From: RGIG6353 sp045653035
GTDB lineage: Bacteria; Bacillota; Clostridia; Oscillospirales; SIG627
Assembly (NCBI GenBank): GCA_045653035.1
Contig: JAZOLO010000016.1
Location: 186,001-250,000, forward strand
Direction: 5' to 3'
Length of the DNA stretch: 64,000 nt
The notes beneath the pieces are model-generated. The model was not told the DNA's origin. It did not search any database and saw nothing but the letters and a program-made list of their open reading frames with translations. Positions within the stretch are counted from its first letter, which is position 1; each line of letters begins with the position of its first letter. Below, one piece after another: positions 38,737 to 46,719 of this stretch. A program made the position numbers and the translations under genes.

Positions 38737-39291
38737 TTGAATTACTATCCTATAAAAATTGCAGGAATTGACAGAAAGCTTCCCATCTGCCGTGTGACAG
38801 ACGACCTTTATATCGGTGCATTTGTAATATTCGGTGACGCCGAGCTTACAGTTGCGGCGGCAAAGGCACTTCTCGACCTTGCCCCTGAATACGATTACAT
38901 AATCACCGCCGAGGCTAAGGGAATACCCCTCGTTCACGAAATGGCAAGACAGGCGGGCGACGAGAAATATATGCTTGCCCGTAAAAATCCAAAGCTCTAT
39001 ATGACAGGTGTATTCGAGGTTGACGTTACCTCTATCACCACCGCAAAACAGCAAAAGCTTTACCTTGATATCGAGGATGCCGAAATGATGAAGGGTAAGA
39101 GGATACTTGTTGTTGACGACGTTATCTCTACAGGCGAGTCACTTCGTGCTATCGAGACCCTTGTAGAAAAAGCAGGGGGTATCATCTGTGGCAGAATGGC
39201 AATACTCGCCGAGGGTGAGGCGGCAGAGAGAGACGATATCGTATACCTCGAAAAGCTTCCTCTCTTTAACGCTGACGGAAGCGTTAAATGA
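38737..39291 (+). CDS. Adenine/xanthine-type phosphoribosyltransferase
   Basis: A 184-residue type I PRTase. The PRPP-binding loop is ILVVDDVISTGESLRAIETL, and an earlier YIITAEAKGIPLVHEMARQ matches the apt/xpt group's substrate end. It joins a purine base to PRPP for nucleotide salvage; adenine is the most likely base, though orphan members of this group with unclear substrates exist. The start is TTG, nine bases after AAGGAG. A terminator follows. Confidence 0.85.
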   Translation: MNYYPIKIAGIDRKLPICRVTDDLYIGAFVIFGDAELTVAAAKALLDLAPEYDYIITAEAKGIPLVHEMARQAGDEKYMLARKNPKLYMTGVFEVDVTSITTAKQQKLYLDIEDAEMMKGKRILVVDDVISTGESLRAIETLVEKAGGIICGRMAILAEGEAAERDDIVYLEKLPLFNADGSVK

Positions 39292-39357
39292 ATGCGGAAT
39301 GCATAATGCAGAATTAAGGTTGATTTCGGAGAATTTTTCTCCGAAATCTTCTTTTTT
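39292..39357 (+). terminator. GCATAATGC repeat and terminator
   Basis: ATGCGGAATGCATAATGCAG is a widespread clostridial-type filler repeat. It is followed by stem GATTTCGGAGAA / TTCTCCGAAATC with a TTT loop and a TTCTTTTTTT tail, a strong terminator for the phosphoribosyltransferase gene. Confidence 0.85.
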
Positions 39358-39366
39358 TATTAAGTC

Positions 39367-39395
39367 TTGCAAAAATTTGAAATGTGTGTTATAAT
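39367..39395 (+). promoter_or_regulatory. Promoter of the candidate structured RNA
   Basis: TTGCAA, a 17-base spacer and TATAAT. The expected start point, about 39402, falls on the first base of the long stem. Confidence 0.75.
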
Positions 39396-39401
39396 TTTCA
39401 C

Positions 39402-39616
39402 GCTAGAACTTTTTAACATTAAAAAAATGAATGATTAAGTATTATATAACCTCAACAAGCAAACGCTATGTAAAAAGCGTTTGCTCTTGCTCGTATACTT
39501 GTTGAGGTAATATTCATTCAATTAGTATGTTAAAAAGTGTCTAGCAGCATTTGAGAAAGAGTAGAAACGTTTTTTAGTGCGTTACTCTCTTTCTTGGGAG
39601 TGACGCACTTTTTATT
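39402..39616 (+). ncRNA. Candidate structured RNA with rod-like fold and terminator
   Basis: About 215 bases. The outer stem is CTAGAACTTTTTAACAT (39403-39419) with ATGTTAAAAAGTGTCTAG (39527-39544). Inside it TGAATGA pairs with TCATTCA, TATTA with TAATA, ACCTCAACAAG (39449-39459) with CTTGTTGAGGT (39498-39508) and CAAACGCT with AGCGTTTG. The 3' part carries a terminator stem (39577-39608) that competes with GAAAGAG...CTCTTTC pairing. No known RNA family was recognised. It could be a stand-alone RNA, a leader of the lipoprotein gene, or a MITE. Confidence 0.6.
39577..39616 (+). terminator. Terminator of the candidate RNA
   Basis: Stem AGTGCGTTACTC / GAGTGACGCACT (one T-G pair) with a ten-base loop and TTTTTATTTTT. 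It ends 21 bases before the ATG of the next gene. Confidence 0.85.
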
Positions 39617-39636
39617 TTTTATTTTAGGAGGATTTT

Positions 39637-39969
39637 ATGAAAATCAGAGCCGTTATCTTAATTTTATGTATGCTTCTTTTAGTGTCATGTACCGAAGCAG
39701 TGGAGTTCACCGACACCGAAGACGATTATTATGGTATTACCGAAGATATTGAGGAAAGCTATTACGATATTGACGAATACGAAGATGAGGAATATGAAGA
39801 TGAGGAATATGAAGAGACCTATCTTATCAACGTAAGTTCAAAGAAAATACACTACATGCATTGCGGTACAGGACAAAGAACAAAGGAGAAAAACCGCGAC
39901 TACTTTAAAGGGGATGTAAGCTATCTTTTAGGAAAAGGTTACACTACTTGCAAGAACTGCTTTGAGTAA
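39637..39969 (+). CDS. Small lipoprotein with acidic linker and Cys/His C-terminal motif
   Basis: A 110-residue lipoprotein (lipobox VSC, cysteine at residue 18). The linker is almost only Asp, Glu and Tyr (YEDEEYEDEEYEE). The end, YLINVSSKKIHYMHCGTGQR then YTTCKNC, matches a short conserved module seen at the end of many clostridial secreted proteins (NxxSKKFHxxxC ... GYxPCxxC) and related to Ada/competence zinc modules. The gene stands behind the candidate structured RNA and AGGAGG. Confidence 0.7.
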   Translation: MKIRAVILILCMLLLVSCTEAVEFTDTEDDYYGITEDIEESYYDIDEYEDEEYEDEEYEETYLINVSSKKIHYMHCGTGQRTKEKNRDYFKGDVSYLLGKGYTTCKNCFE

Positions 39970-40002
39970 TGGTTTTAATAATTAAAAATGTTAAAAACGT
40001 TG

Positions 40003-40055
40003 TTTTCGTGGGGGTTTAAGGGGGAGTGCTTTTACAAAAAGCACTCCCCCTTGAA
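40003..40055. terminator. Large CTTTT-type hairpin between convergent genes
   Basis: Stem AAGGGGGAGTGCTTTT / AAAAGCACTCCCCCTT with a three-base loop. It is one of the dispersed hairpins described at 1.6 kb and 19.5 kb, placed between the small lipoprotein gene and spoVT. Confidence 0.65.
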
Positions 40056-40064
40056 TAAAACTAA

Positions 40065-40601
40065 CTATTCTTCAAGCTGACGTGATAAGAATGACGCCGC
40101 CGTCTGAATCATTTTTTCTTCTATTTTTTCAGGCTCACCGTTTTCTCCGCCAACCGATGCAACAGCACCTATAATATCACCGCTTAAAATGATAGGGGAA
40201 AGCACCGATATCTTTTCACCCGAGCGTGTTGTTATAAACTTATCGGGGTCACCGTCACGGCGAATGTACTGAGTTCTCGTCTCGATAAGCTCGTCAGCCT
40301 CTGCCGAAATTTTAGACTCAAGATAATCCTTTTTCGATACCCCCGCACATGCAATAACACTGTCTCTGTCGCAAATTACTACCTTTAGTCCACAGCTTTT
40401 ATTAAGCGTCTCGGCATAAGAGGTAGCAAGGGTGTGAAGCTCACCTATTGGCGGATACTTCTTGGAAATAACCTCTCCGTTGTGGTCGGTATATATCTCA
40501 AGAGGGTCGCCCTCACGAATCCTCATTGTCCTTCTAATCTCTTTCGGAATAACTACACGCCCTAAATCATCTATTCTACGAACTATTCCAGTTGCTTTCA
40601 T
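40065..40601 (-). CDS. spoVT: Stage V sporulation protein T
   Basis: A 178-residue regulator. Residues 1-50 are the AbrB-type swapped-hairpin DNA-binding domain (MKATGIVRRIDDLGRVVIPK). The rest is a GAF-like domain (VVICDRDSVIACAGVSKKDY, SPIILSGDIIGAVA). SpoVT tunes sigma-G-dependent genes in the forespore. Its length and sequence fit the family well. AAGGAG lies ten bases upstream. Its presence supports a spore-forming host. Confidence 0.93.
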   Translation of the reverse strand: MKATGIVRRIDDLGRVVIPKEIRRTMRIREGDPLEIYTDHNGEVISKKYPPIGELHTLATSYAETLNKSCGLKVVICDRDSVIACAGVSKKDYLESKISAEADELIETRTQYIRRDGDPDKFITTRSGEKISVLSPIILSGDIIGAVASVGGENGEPEKIEEKMIQTAASFLSRQLEE

Positions 40602-40711
40602 AATTATATAAAATCTCCTTGCTTTACAAATTTGTACTGTTAGTATCTGTAATTTAAGGAGATTTATACTGTGAAACGAAGGAGTATTTTACGTTTGTAA
40701 AACATGGTTTT

Positions 40712-41563
40712 TTATTTTTTTATATTTTCACGAAGGAATGAAACAAATCTTGCAGTATTACCGCTGTTATCTTTTTTGTAATACATGCAGATGGTTTGTT
40801 CATATTTGAAATCGGTTATATTCAGCGGTACAAGAGTTATATTACCATCGACCTTGGTAGCAAATTGACCTGTTACACCAATGGCAATTCCTGACGAAAT
40901 GATTTTTCTAAAACAAGCAGAATCGTTTACTTGAGCAACAATGTTAGGAGAAAATCCTGCATTTTTACATGCTGTGATAAAAACCTTACCATAGTTTCCT
41001 TGTTGGCTCATTACAACAAACGACATCTGTGACAGCTCTTTCAAGCTAAACTTGTGATTGCATAAACTGCTGTCAGAAGGTACGTAACAAAAAATCTGTT
41101 GATTTACAAGTTCCTGCGAATCATATCCTGTGTACCTATCGCTTTTGATGTCGATAATAATATCGTAATCGTCTATAGCTGTTTCGTCAAAATCTGCCAC
41201 CAGCTTGAATCGAGTTTGTGTATACTTCTTCTTATATTGTATAACTTGGTCTGTAATCATTGCACGGACTGCCTTAACAAGTATTTTGATTTCCTTTGGG
41301 TCATCAACCGAACTAGATATAGTATCAAGCATATAATCCATCTCGTTGAATATTTGTTTCAAGGAATCACGCATAATTATTCCTCGGTCGTTTAGAAAAA
41401 TACGGTTGGGAGTGCGGTCAAACAGCTTGCACCCAAGCTCCTCCTCTAATCTCCGAATAGATGCAGAAACAGAAGTTGCAGGCACTCCGTATTTTTCCGC
41501 CGTCTTGGAAACGCTTAAACGGTTTGCGGTATCATAAAAATATCGCAGCTGTAGAAGATCCAT
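40712..41563 (-). CDS. LysR-family transcription regulator
   Basis: A 283-residue LysR protein. The N-terminal winged helix (LLQLRYFYDTANRLSVSKTA, TSVSASIRRLEEELGCKLFDR) is followed by a periplasmic-binding-like effector domain. The start is the ATG five bases after GAGGTGAT; a GTG three codons upstream is inside that site. It is divergent to an M20 peptidase gene with about 115 bases between, so it probably controls that gene in response to a small metabolite. Confidence 0.9.
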   Translation of the reverse strand: MDLLQLRYFYDTANRLSVSKTAEKYGVPATSVSASIRRLEEELGCKLFDRTPNRIFLNDRGIIMRDSLKQIFNEMDYMLDTISSSVDDPKEIKILVKAVRAMITDQVIQYKKKYTQTRFKLVADFDETAIDDYDIIIDIKSDRYTGYDSQELVNQQIFCYVPSDSSLCNHKFSLKELSQMSFVVMSQQGNYGKVFITACKNAGFSPNIVAQVNDSACFRKIISSGIAIGVTGQFATKVDGNITLVPLNITDFKYEQTICMYYKKDNSGNTARFVSFLRENIKK

Positions 41564-41679
41564 AAAAATCACCTCATTACTATATTAGCACATTTCAAGA
41601 GTTATAGCAAGACCATCGAAACTGATTTTTTACAAAACATATATGTCGGGTTTATAATAATGTTACAGGAGAGTGGCTT

Positions 41680-42825
41680 ATGTGTATTGAAAAAATTTTT
41701 CGGACTATTGAATGCGATGCCCCAAAATATTTGGATTTTTTATGTAAAATTTGTGAGTTTGAAGCAAGAGCAGAAAACAAGCAGACTATTGATGCAATGA
41801 TAGACTATATTGAGGCTTTTGCGAAAGGTGAAAGATTTCAAGTAACTCGTACGAAAATGGAGCAATGCGGTGATTTTCTTTCCGTAGACTTGAATGAAGA
41901 TACCGAAAAAGGCTGTGTATTTTTGGCTCATACCGATACCGTGCACGAAAAGGGTGTCTTTGGAACACAGACTGTAACGCGCTTAAACGATAGAGTTATT
42001 GCTCCAGGTGCCATTGACTGCAAGGGTGGTATCGCCATTGCTTTGTTAGCGATGAAGGCATTACAACAGTATGGTTATTCAAAGCATATTCGCCTTTTGC
42101 TGACTTCCGACGAAGAAATATCCAACACTTTGGGCGGTCAGGCAGAGGTGGATTATTTTAAGACTAACTGTACAGGCTTCCCTTATGCCATTAACTGCGA
42201 AACCTCTGAAAAAGACGAAGTGGTAATTTCGCGAAAAGGAATACTAAAGTATCGTATGGATATTAACGGTATCAGCGGACATTCGGGAATCCATTATTTT
42301 GAATGTAAGAACGCTATTCTGGAAGCTGCTCATAAGATTGTTGAGATAGAAAGCAAAAGTGTTCATGGCGGTATTACATATAGCTGTAATATTATTCACA
42401 GCGGAACTTTAGCTAATATCATTCCTGATAGTTGCTCCGTGACGATAGATGTCCGTGTTCCCCGATATGAGGATATGGAGAAAGCTGAAAATACGCTTCT
42501 TGAAATTTCCCAAACCAGCTTTATAGGTGGTACTTCAGCTACTCTTGTCCCTATTAGCAAACGCCCACCTATGGAGAAAAATCCTGCAACAGAAAAGCTC
42601 TTTAATAAGCTTTTGGGTGTTTGCCGTAAATACGGTCTTGGAAATCTTACTCCGGTAGAATCCGGCGGTGGCTCCGATTCTTGTTATACTAATGCGTTGG
42701 GAGTTGCTTCAATTTGCGGAATGGGTGCCTGTGGCGAATTTTGCCATACAAATAAGGAATATGCACTGATAGAATCCATTCCCCTCAGAGCAAAAATTAT
42801 CGCATCTTTTTTGGTGGAGGACTAA
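41680..42825 (+). CDS. M20-family metallopeptidase (ArgE/DapE/CPG2-like)
   Basis: A 381-residue zinc peptidase. The metal and catalytic residues are readable: LAHTDTVHE (His, catalytic Asp), PGAIDCKGG (bridging Asp), TSDEEIS (Glu pair), and the late GEFCHTNKEY (His). A dimerisation domain (ISGHSGIHYFECKNAILEA) interrupts the catalytic core, as usual. It removes an N-acyl group or hydrolyses a small peptide in the cytoplasm; the exact substrate is not readable. The ribosome binding site is CAGGAGAG. Confidence 0.9.
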   Translation: MCIEKIFRTIECDAPKYLDFLCKICEFEARAENKQTIDAMIDYIEAFAKGERFQVTRTKMEQCGDFLSVDLNEDTEKGCVFLAHTDTVHEKGVFGTQTVTRLNDRVIAPGAIDCKGGIAIALLAMKALQQYGYSKHIRLLLTSDEEISNTLGGQAEVDYFKTNCTGFPYAINCETSEKDEVVISRKGILKYRMDINGISGHSGIHYFECKNAILEAAHKIVEIESKSVHGGITYSCNIIHSGTLANIIPDSCSVTIDVRVPRYEDMEKAENTLLEISQTSFIGGTSATLVPISKRPPMEKNPATEKLFNKLLGVCRKYGLGNLTPVESGGGSDSCYTNALGVASICGMGACGEFCHTNKEYALIESIPLRAKIIASFLVED

Positions 42826-43093
42826 ATTTCTGAAAATTCAACGTCATTGTTGATTTTAATATAGTTTCGTTGGGATAAAAAACGGAGTGTAATTTTATGT
42901 AATAGGTAAAAAGTAAAATGTAAGAGGTAAAGTGAATTTTGCTAAAACAAAATTATAATTTATTGTAAATTTCCGTAAGGAAATTATATCAACCTCTTAC
43001 TTATTCGCTATTACTTACTACCTTAATAGCATTTTCCTTTGAATATATTTAATTGTAAATTTGCTTTGGCAAATTAATCCTTAATTCTTTAAT
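42826..43093. other. Intergenic region with inverted repeat fragments, no gene
   Basis: GTAATAGGTAAAAAGTAAAA and TGTAAGAGGT (42900-42932) face an imperfect inverted copy, ACCTCTTACTTATTCGC and TATTACTTAC (42993-43019). Short hairpins AAATTTCC / GGAAATT and AATTTGC / GCAAATT lie between and after. The stretch is low complexity, with no open frame of note. Confidence 0.5.
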
Positions 43094-43416
43094 ATTCAGT
43101 AAAAAAGCACCCGTAAAGCGGCGTTCAGTTAGGGATGAATTGGTTTTAGAACGCTCTTTTCGGTTAATACTTCACAAAAAAATTACGTAATACGTCCAGT
43201 ATTACGTAATTTTTTATGTTTTGTCTTAACACAAAAATATCTATTCTAAAACTGCCTTGCACCCGAAAATTCATAAGTTCGGATGGAGAACAAGGCAAAA
43301 ACGCTTGTAATCCTTAATGGATTACAAGCGTTTTCAACGCCGTTATACGCCGAAATCGTGAATTTTGGGCAAATAATCCCTAACTGAACGCCACTAAGGG
43401 TGCTTTTTTACTGAAT
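43094..43416. mobile_element. MITE-like element with 41-43 bp inverted terminal repeats
   Basis: The left end ATTCAGTAAAAAAGCACCC, 7 bases, GGCGTTCAGTTAGGGAT (43094-43136) is inverted at the right as ATCCCTAACTGAACGCC, 5 bases, GGGTGCTTTTTTACTGAAT (43376-43416). The inside has two perfect hairpins: AAAAATTACGTAATAC / GTATTACGTAATTTTT (43178-43214) and AAAACGCTTGTAATCC / GGATTACAAGCGTTTT (43298-43334). No ORF is present. The right end contains the stop codon of the ligase gene. Family unknown. Confidence 0.7.
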
Positions 43417-45132
43417 AACAGCTTCTTTCTGATGCTTTGCCAGCTCTTCCTCTTCAAGAACACGGTAGGCAACCTTGCCCACAAGTGTCTTGGGTAGTTC
43501 TGCTCTAAACTCGATATCGTAAGGCATAGCGTATTTTGCAACGTTCTTTCTGCAGTAATCAAGGAGCATCTTCTTTGTTTCATCGTTTGCCTCAACTCCC
43601 GACTTGAGCATAATAAACGCCTTTACCTTCTGCATCTTGTAGGGATCGGGTACACCGACGATACAGCTCATCTGAACAAGCTCGTGAGCGTCAAGAATGT
43701 TTTCTATTTGTGAGGGGTATACGTTGTATCCGCTGGTGATAATCATCCTCTTTATTCTCTGCTTGAAGTAAACGAAGCCCTCGCTGTCCATATATCCAAG
43801 GTCACCCGTATGTACCCAAACCTTGCCGTCTTCATGGACTCTTAGGGTATTTGCTGTTTCCTCGGGATGATTTACGTATTCCATCATTACGGTAGGACCT
43901 GAGATACAAATCTCACCCTCAACCCCGTAGTCAACCTCGTTTATGCTTCCCGGGTCAACTATGGTGTAGTAGGTATCGGGGAAGGGCTGACCGATGCTTC
44001 CTTCTTTTGCCATGTGAGGAGGAGTAAGACAGCTTGCTGTAACGCACTCTGTCATGCCGTAGCCCTCGCGAATCTGTATTTTTGAATTGTGGTCGTAAAG
44101 AAACTTGTCGAACTTCTTTTTAAGCTCAATGGAAAGGCTGTCGCCACCGCTGAAAACACCCTTGAGGCAAGACAGGTCGGCATCCTTCATGGACTCCTGA
44201 CGGAGGAAGGCTTCAAAGAGAGTGGGAACGCCTGCGATGAAGTTGCACTTCGATTTTTTTATAAGCTTTGCAAGGCTTGTGGGAGTAAATCTCGGAACAA
44301 GCAGACATCTGCCTCCGTTTGCAAGCATGGAGTGAATGCTTACACCGAGACCGAAGCCGTGGAAAATGGGCATTGCGGCAAGCATCTTGTCACCAGGACG
44401 GAACATCTGGTTTGTTGCAACTATCTGAGCGGCAAGTGCATTAAAGTTAAGATTTGAAAGAAGAATACCCTTTGTAGTACCTGTTGTTCCTCCGCTATAG
44501 AGAATCACGGCAGGGTCGGCAGACCTTCTTTCCGCCTTATACTTCCAGTGATAGTTCAGACCGTAGGACATGAATCTGTTCCAACGGATAATGGGAGCAT
44601 CAGCAGGTATCTTCTTTATCTTCTTGCCCTCTGTGAGCATATATCCTGCCTTGATAGGCTGGGAAAGAGCATCCTTGACACTTGCTATGATGATATTTTC
44701 AAGGTCAACGTTCTGTCTTATTGCTTCAAATTTATTGTAGAACTGGTCGAGAGTAATAGCGTAAAGGCTTCCCGATTCCTTAAGATAGAATTCAATTTCA
44801 TTTTCGCTGGACAGGGGATGAATCATATTCGCAATAGCACCTACAACGTTAACGGCGTAGAACATAACAATTCCCTGAGGACAGTTGGGCATACAGATAG
44901 TAACCTTGTCGTTCTGTCTTACGCCGATTGCCTTAAGAGACCTTGCACAGATTTCCACCTTTCTCTTGAATTCCTTATAGGTGGTTTTTGCACCCATAAA
45001 TTCAAATGCAATATAGCTTGGATATTTATCTGCAATCTCACTTACAAGCTCCCACATTGTACCGTCAAAGTAATCGAGGTGAGGGGGAGTCGTGCCGTAG
45101 TTATTCAGCCAAGGTGTTCTTGTTTCTTTCAT
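43408..45132 (-). CDS. AMP-binding acyl-CoA ligase (long-chain fatty acid type)
   Basis: A 574-residue adenylate-forming enzyme. The phosphate loop LYSGGTTGTTKGILLSN is near residue 210. The core motif YGMTEC, the TGDLGYMD hinge motif and the C-terminal PKTLVGKVAYR lysine motif are all present. It activates a fatty or other carboxylic acid as acyl-AMP and then acyl-CoA. It overlaps the E2-like gene by four bases (ATGA), so the two act together. The last two codons and stop lie in the inverted repeat of the MITE-like element. Confidence 0.9.
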   Translation of the reverse strand: MKETRTPWLNNYGTTPPHLDYFDGTMWELVSEIADKYPSYIAFEFMGAKTTYKEFKRKVEICARSLKAIGVRQNDKVTICMPNCPQGIVMFYAVNVVGAIANMIHPLSSENEIEFYLKESGSLYAITLDQFYNKFEAIRQNVDLENIIIASVKDALSQPIKAGYMLTEGKKIKKIPADAPIIRWNRFMSYGLNYHWKYKAERRSADPAVILYSGGTTGTTKGILLSNLNFNALAAQIVATNQMFRPGDKMLAAMPIFHGFGLGVSIHSMLANGGRCLLVPRFTPTSLAKLIKKSKCNFIAGVPTLFEAFLRQESMKDADLSCLKGVFSGGDSLSIELKKKFDKFLYDHNSKIQIREGYGMTECVTASCLTPPHMAKEGSIGQPFPDTYYTIVDPGSINEVDYGVEGEICISGPTVMMEYVNHPEETANTLRVHEDGKVWVHTGDLGYMDSEGFVYFKQRIKRMIITSGYNVYPSQIENILDAHELVQMSCIVGVPDPYKMQKVKAFIMLKSGVEANDETKKMLLDYCRKNVAKYAMPYDIEFRAELPKTLVGKVAYRVLEEEELAKHQKEAVIQ

Positions 45133-46028
45133 TTTTTATCTCCTAAATCAACAGGTGTTGTAACGTCAAGCTCCAAAAGCTCGGGGCGAGCTATGAGCTC
45201 GCGGAATATTTTAAGGCTCTTTGCGAAATATACGCCGTCGGCAATTCTCTCGTCAATGGTAAGACCGAGGTCAATGACCTCACGCCACTCAACACCGCCA
45301 TCTTCTGTGGGGTATGCTTTTTTATGCTTTTCACCAACTATTACAAAGAAGGAGTTTGTACCCCAGTTTGCAAGGTGATGGTAGTTAGCCTTCATCTTGA
45401 TACTTCCGAGGTTGGATACAAAAACGGACGAGAAATAAGGGTCCTCTGTCATAAGGAAGGTGGGGTAGTGTCCGTGATAGTCAAGCCATCCCAGAACTTT
45501 AAAAACAAATTTAAGAATAGGCTTCGGAAGAGCCATAACAAGCTTATCCATGATATCCGAGGTTGAGTCCTTTTTGTTCTCACGTCTTACCGAGAAAACA
45601 AACTTCTTAACCTTAGAATATATCTGCTCAATGGGGGACACACCCGTGTCGGGGTCGATTTTAACAAGGGCAAGAGCCTCGTGTGCATCGTCCTCAAACT
45701 GCTTCTTTACAACGAAGGAAAAGATGATATCTTTTCTGTCATAAAGACGGGGTCCTTTGTAAAACCTGTTCATTCTGGGACGAAGTACAACGGTTTTTGC
45801 GAGGGCGGCAAGAATTACGTGAAAAAAAGTATACTTAAAATCAATGCCATCAACATTCTTTTCTTCAAGGTACTTATTTATTGCAGTTATATCAATAGTC
45901 TCGGTCATAACCGCTTCATTATCTGTGCGGTTAGGCATTATCATAGGGGCAATAACGTGCATGGAATCAATGTCTCTTACAAGATATCCATCCTTTCTGT
46001 CACCCCATCTGTGCTTTCTTTCAGCCAT
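45129..46028 (-). CDS. E2-like (2-oxo acid dehydrogenase acyltransferase) protein lacking lipoyl domain and catalytic His
   Basis: A 299-residue protein with the chloramphenicol-acetyltransferase-like E2 catalytic fold (KYTFFHVILAALAKTVVL, VFVSNLGSIKMKANYHHL, GLTIDERIADGVYFAKSL). In active E2 the last motif is DHRxxDG. Here it reads DERIADG, so the catalytic His is Glu. There is no lipoyl or subunit-binding domain. It is co-transcribed with the acyl-CoA ligase. It may be a different acyltransferase or a scaffolding protein; function unknown. AGGAGG marks the start. Confidence 0.8.
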   Translation of the reverse strand: MAERKHRWGDRKDGYLVRDIDSMHVIAPMIMPNRTDNEAVMTETIDITAINKYLEEKNVDGIDFKYTFFHVILAALAKTVVLRPRMNRFYKGPRLYDRKDIIFSFVVKKQFEDDAHEALALVKIDPDTGVSPIEQIYSKVKKFVFSVRRENKKDSTSDIMDKLVMALPKPILKFVFKVLGWLDYHGHYPTFLMTEDPYFSSVFVSNLGSIKMKANYHHLANWGTNSFFVIVGEKHKKAYPTEDGGVEWREVIDLGLTIDERIADGVYFAKSLKIFRELIARPELLELDVTTPVDLGDKK

Positions 46029-46110
46029 TTTGTCCTCCTGCTATTTGTTTTTATTCAACAATCGTTCATATTTTACTATAATTTCGGACAAATGTCAACA
46101 ACAAAAATAA

Positions 46111-46130
46111 GACGGCGGAAAACCGCCGTC
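46111..46130 (-). terminator. Terminator after dpaB
   Basis: Eight-base-pair stem GACGGCGG / CCGCCGTC with a four-base loop. On the minus strand TTATTTTTG follows, eight bases after the dpaB stop codon. Confidence 0.85.
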
Positions 46131-46137
46131 ATTTGCG

Positions 46138-46710
46138 TTATAGTATTATAGGCTGTATTTGTCTGCCCTCAAGTGCTTCCTCTAGAGCTTTCTCAATAAG
46201 AGAAAAATCCGCTACCATTGAGCGGTGCTTGTCTTTTGGCGCATCTTGCGAAAAGGGTACGAAGTAAATGTTTTTGGTGTTCATGAGAAGACCGATGTTT
46301 TTGCAGGTAGCCCCCAGAGCATCGTTTGTAGAGGGGGCTATAACTATGGGGATTTCGTTCCTGAGTCCCGCCTTTACTGCCATTGTAACCGAGGTGTCGG
46401 TGATGCCGAGAGCAAGCTTTGAAAGAGTGTTACCCGTACAGGGGGCTACCACAATAGCGTCAAAAAGCTTTTTAGGGCCTATGGGCTCGGCGGTTTGTAT
46501 TGTGGTTATGGGCTTGTTTTCGGTAATCATTTTAAGTCTGTCGTAAAGGTCGTCAAGCTCCATAAAACGGCTGGAGGTTGAGGCAACGATTGGAGACAGA
46601 ATGGGGGTGATGTCATATTTTTCGTGGCACAGCTCTCCCATTTCCTCAAGCACCCTTTCGATAGTACAGAAAGAGCCTGTAATAGCAAAACCTAGTTTCA
46701 CTTTGTTCAT
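46138..46710 (-). CDS. dpaB: Dipicolinate synthase subunit B
   Basis: A 190-residue flavoprotein-fold protein (LGFAITGSFCTIERVLEEM, VVAPCTGNTLSKLALGITD, IAPSTNDALGA). With DpaA it makes dipicolinic acid from dihydroxytetrahydrodipicolinate in the mother cell during sporulation. The gene follows dpaA by nine bases, the standard order, and ends at a terminator. Another name is spoVFB. Confidence 0.95.
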   Translation of the reverse strand: MNKVKLGFAITGSFCTIERVLEEMGELCHEKYDITPILSPIVASTSSRFMELDDLYDRLKMITENKPITTIQTAEPIGPKKLFDAIVVAPCTGNTLSKLALGITDTSVTMAVKAGLRNEIPIVIAPSTNDALGATCKNIGLLMNTKNIYFVPFSQDAPKDKHRSMVADFSLIEKALEEALEGRQIQPIIL

Positions 46711-46719
46711 AAAAGCTCC

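Noticed and set aside
44548..45378. Plus-strand frame of 276 codons opposite the ligase and E2-like genes
   Set aside because: It covers the junction of two real genes on the other strand and has no ribosome binding site.
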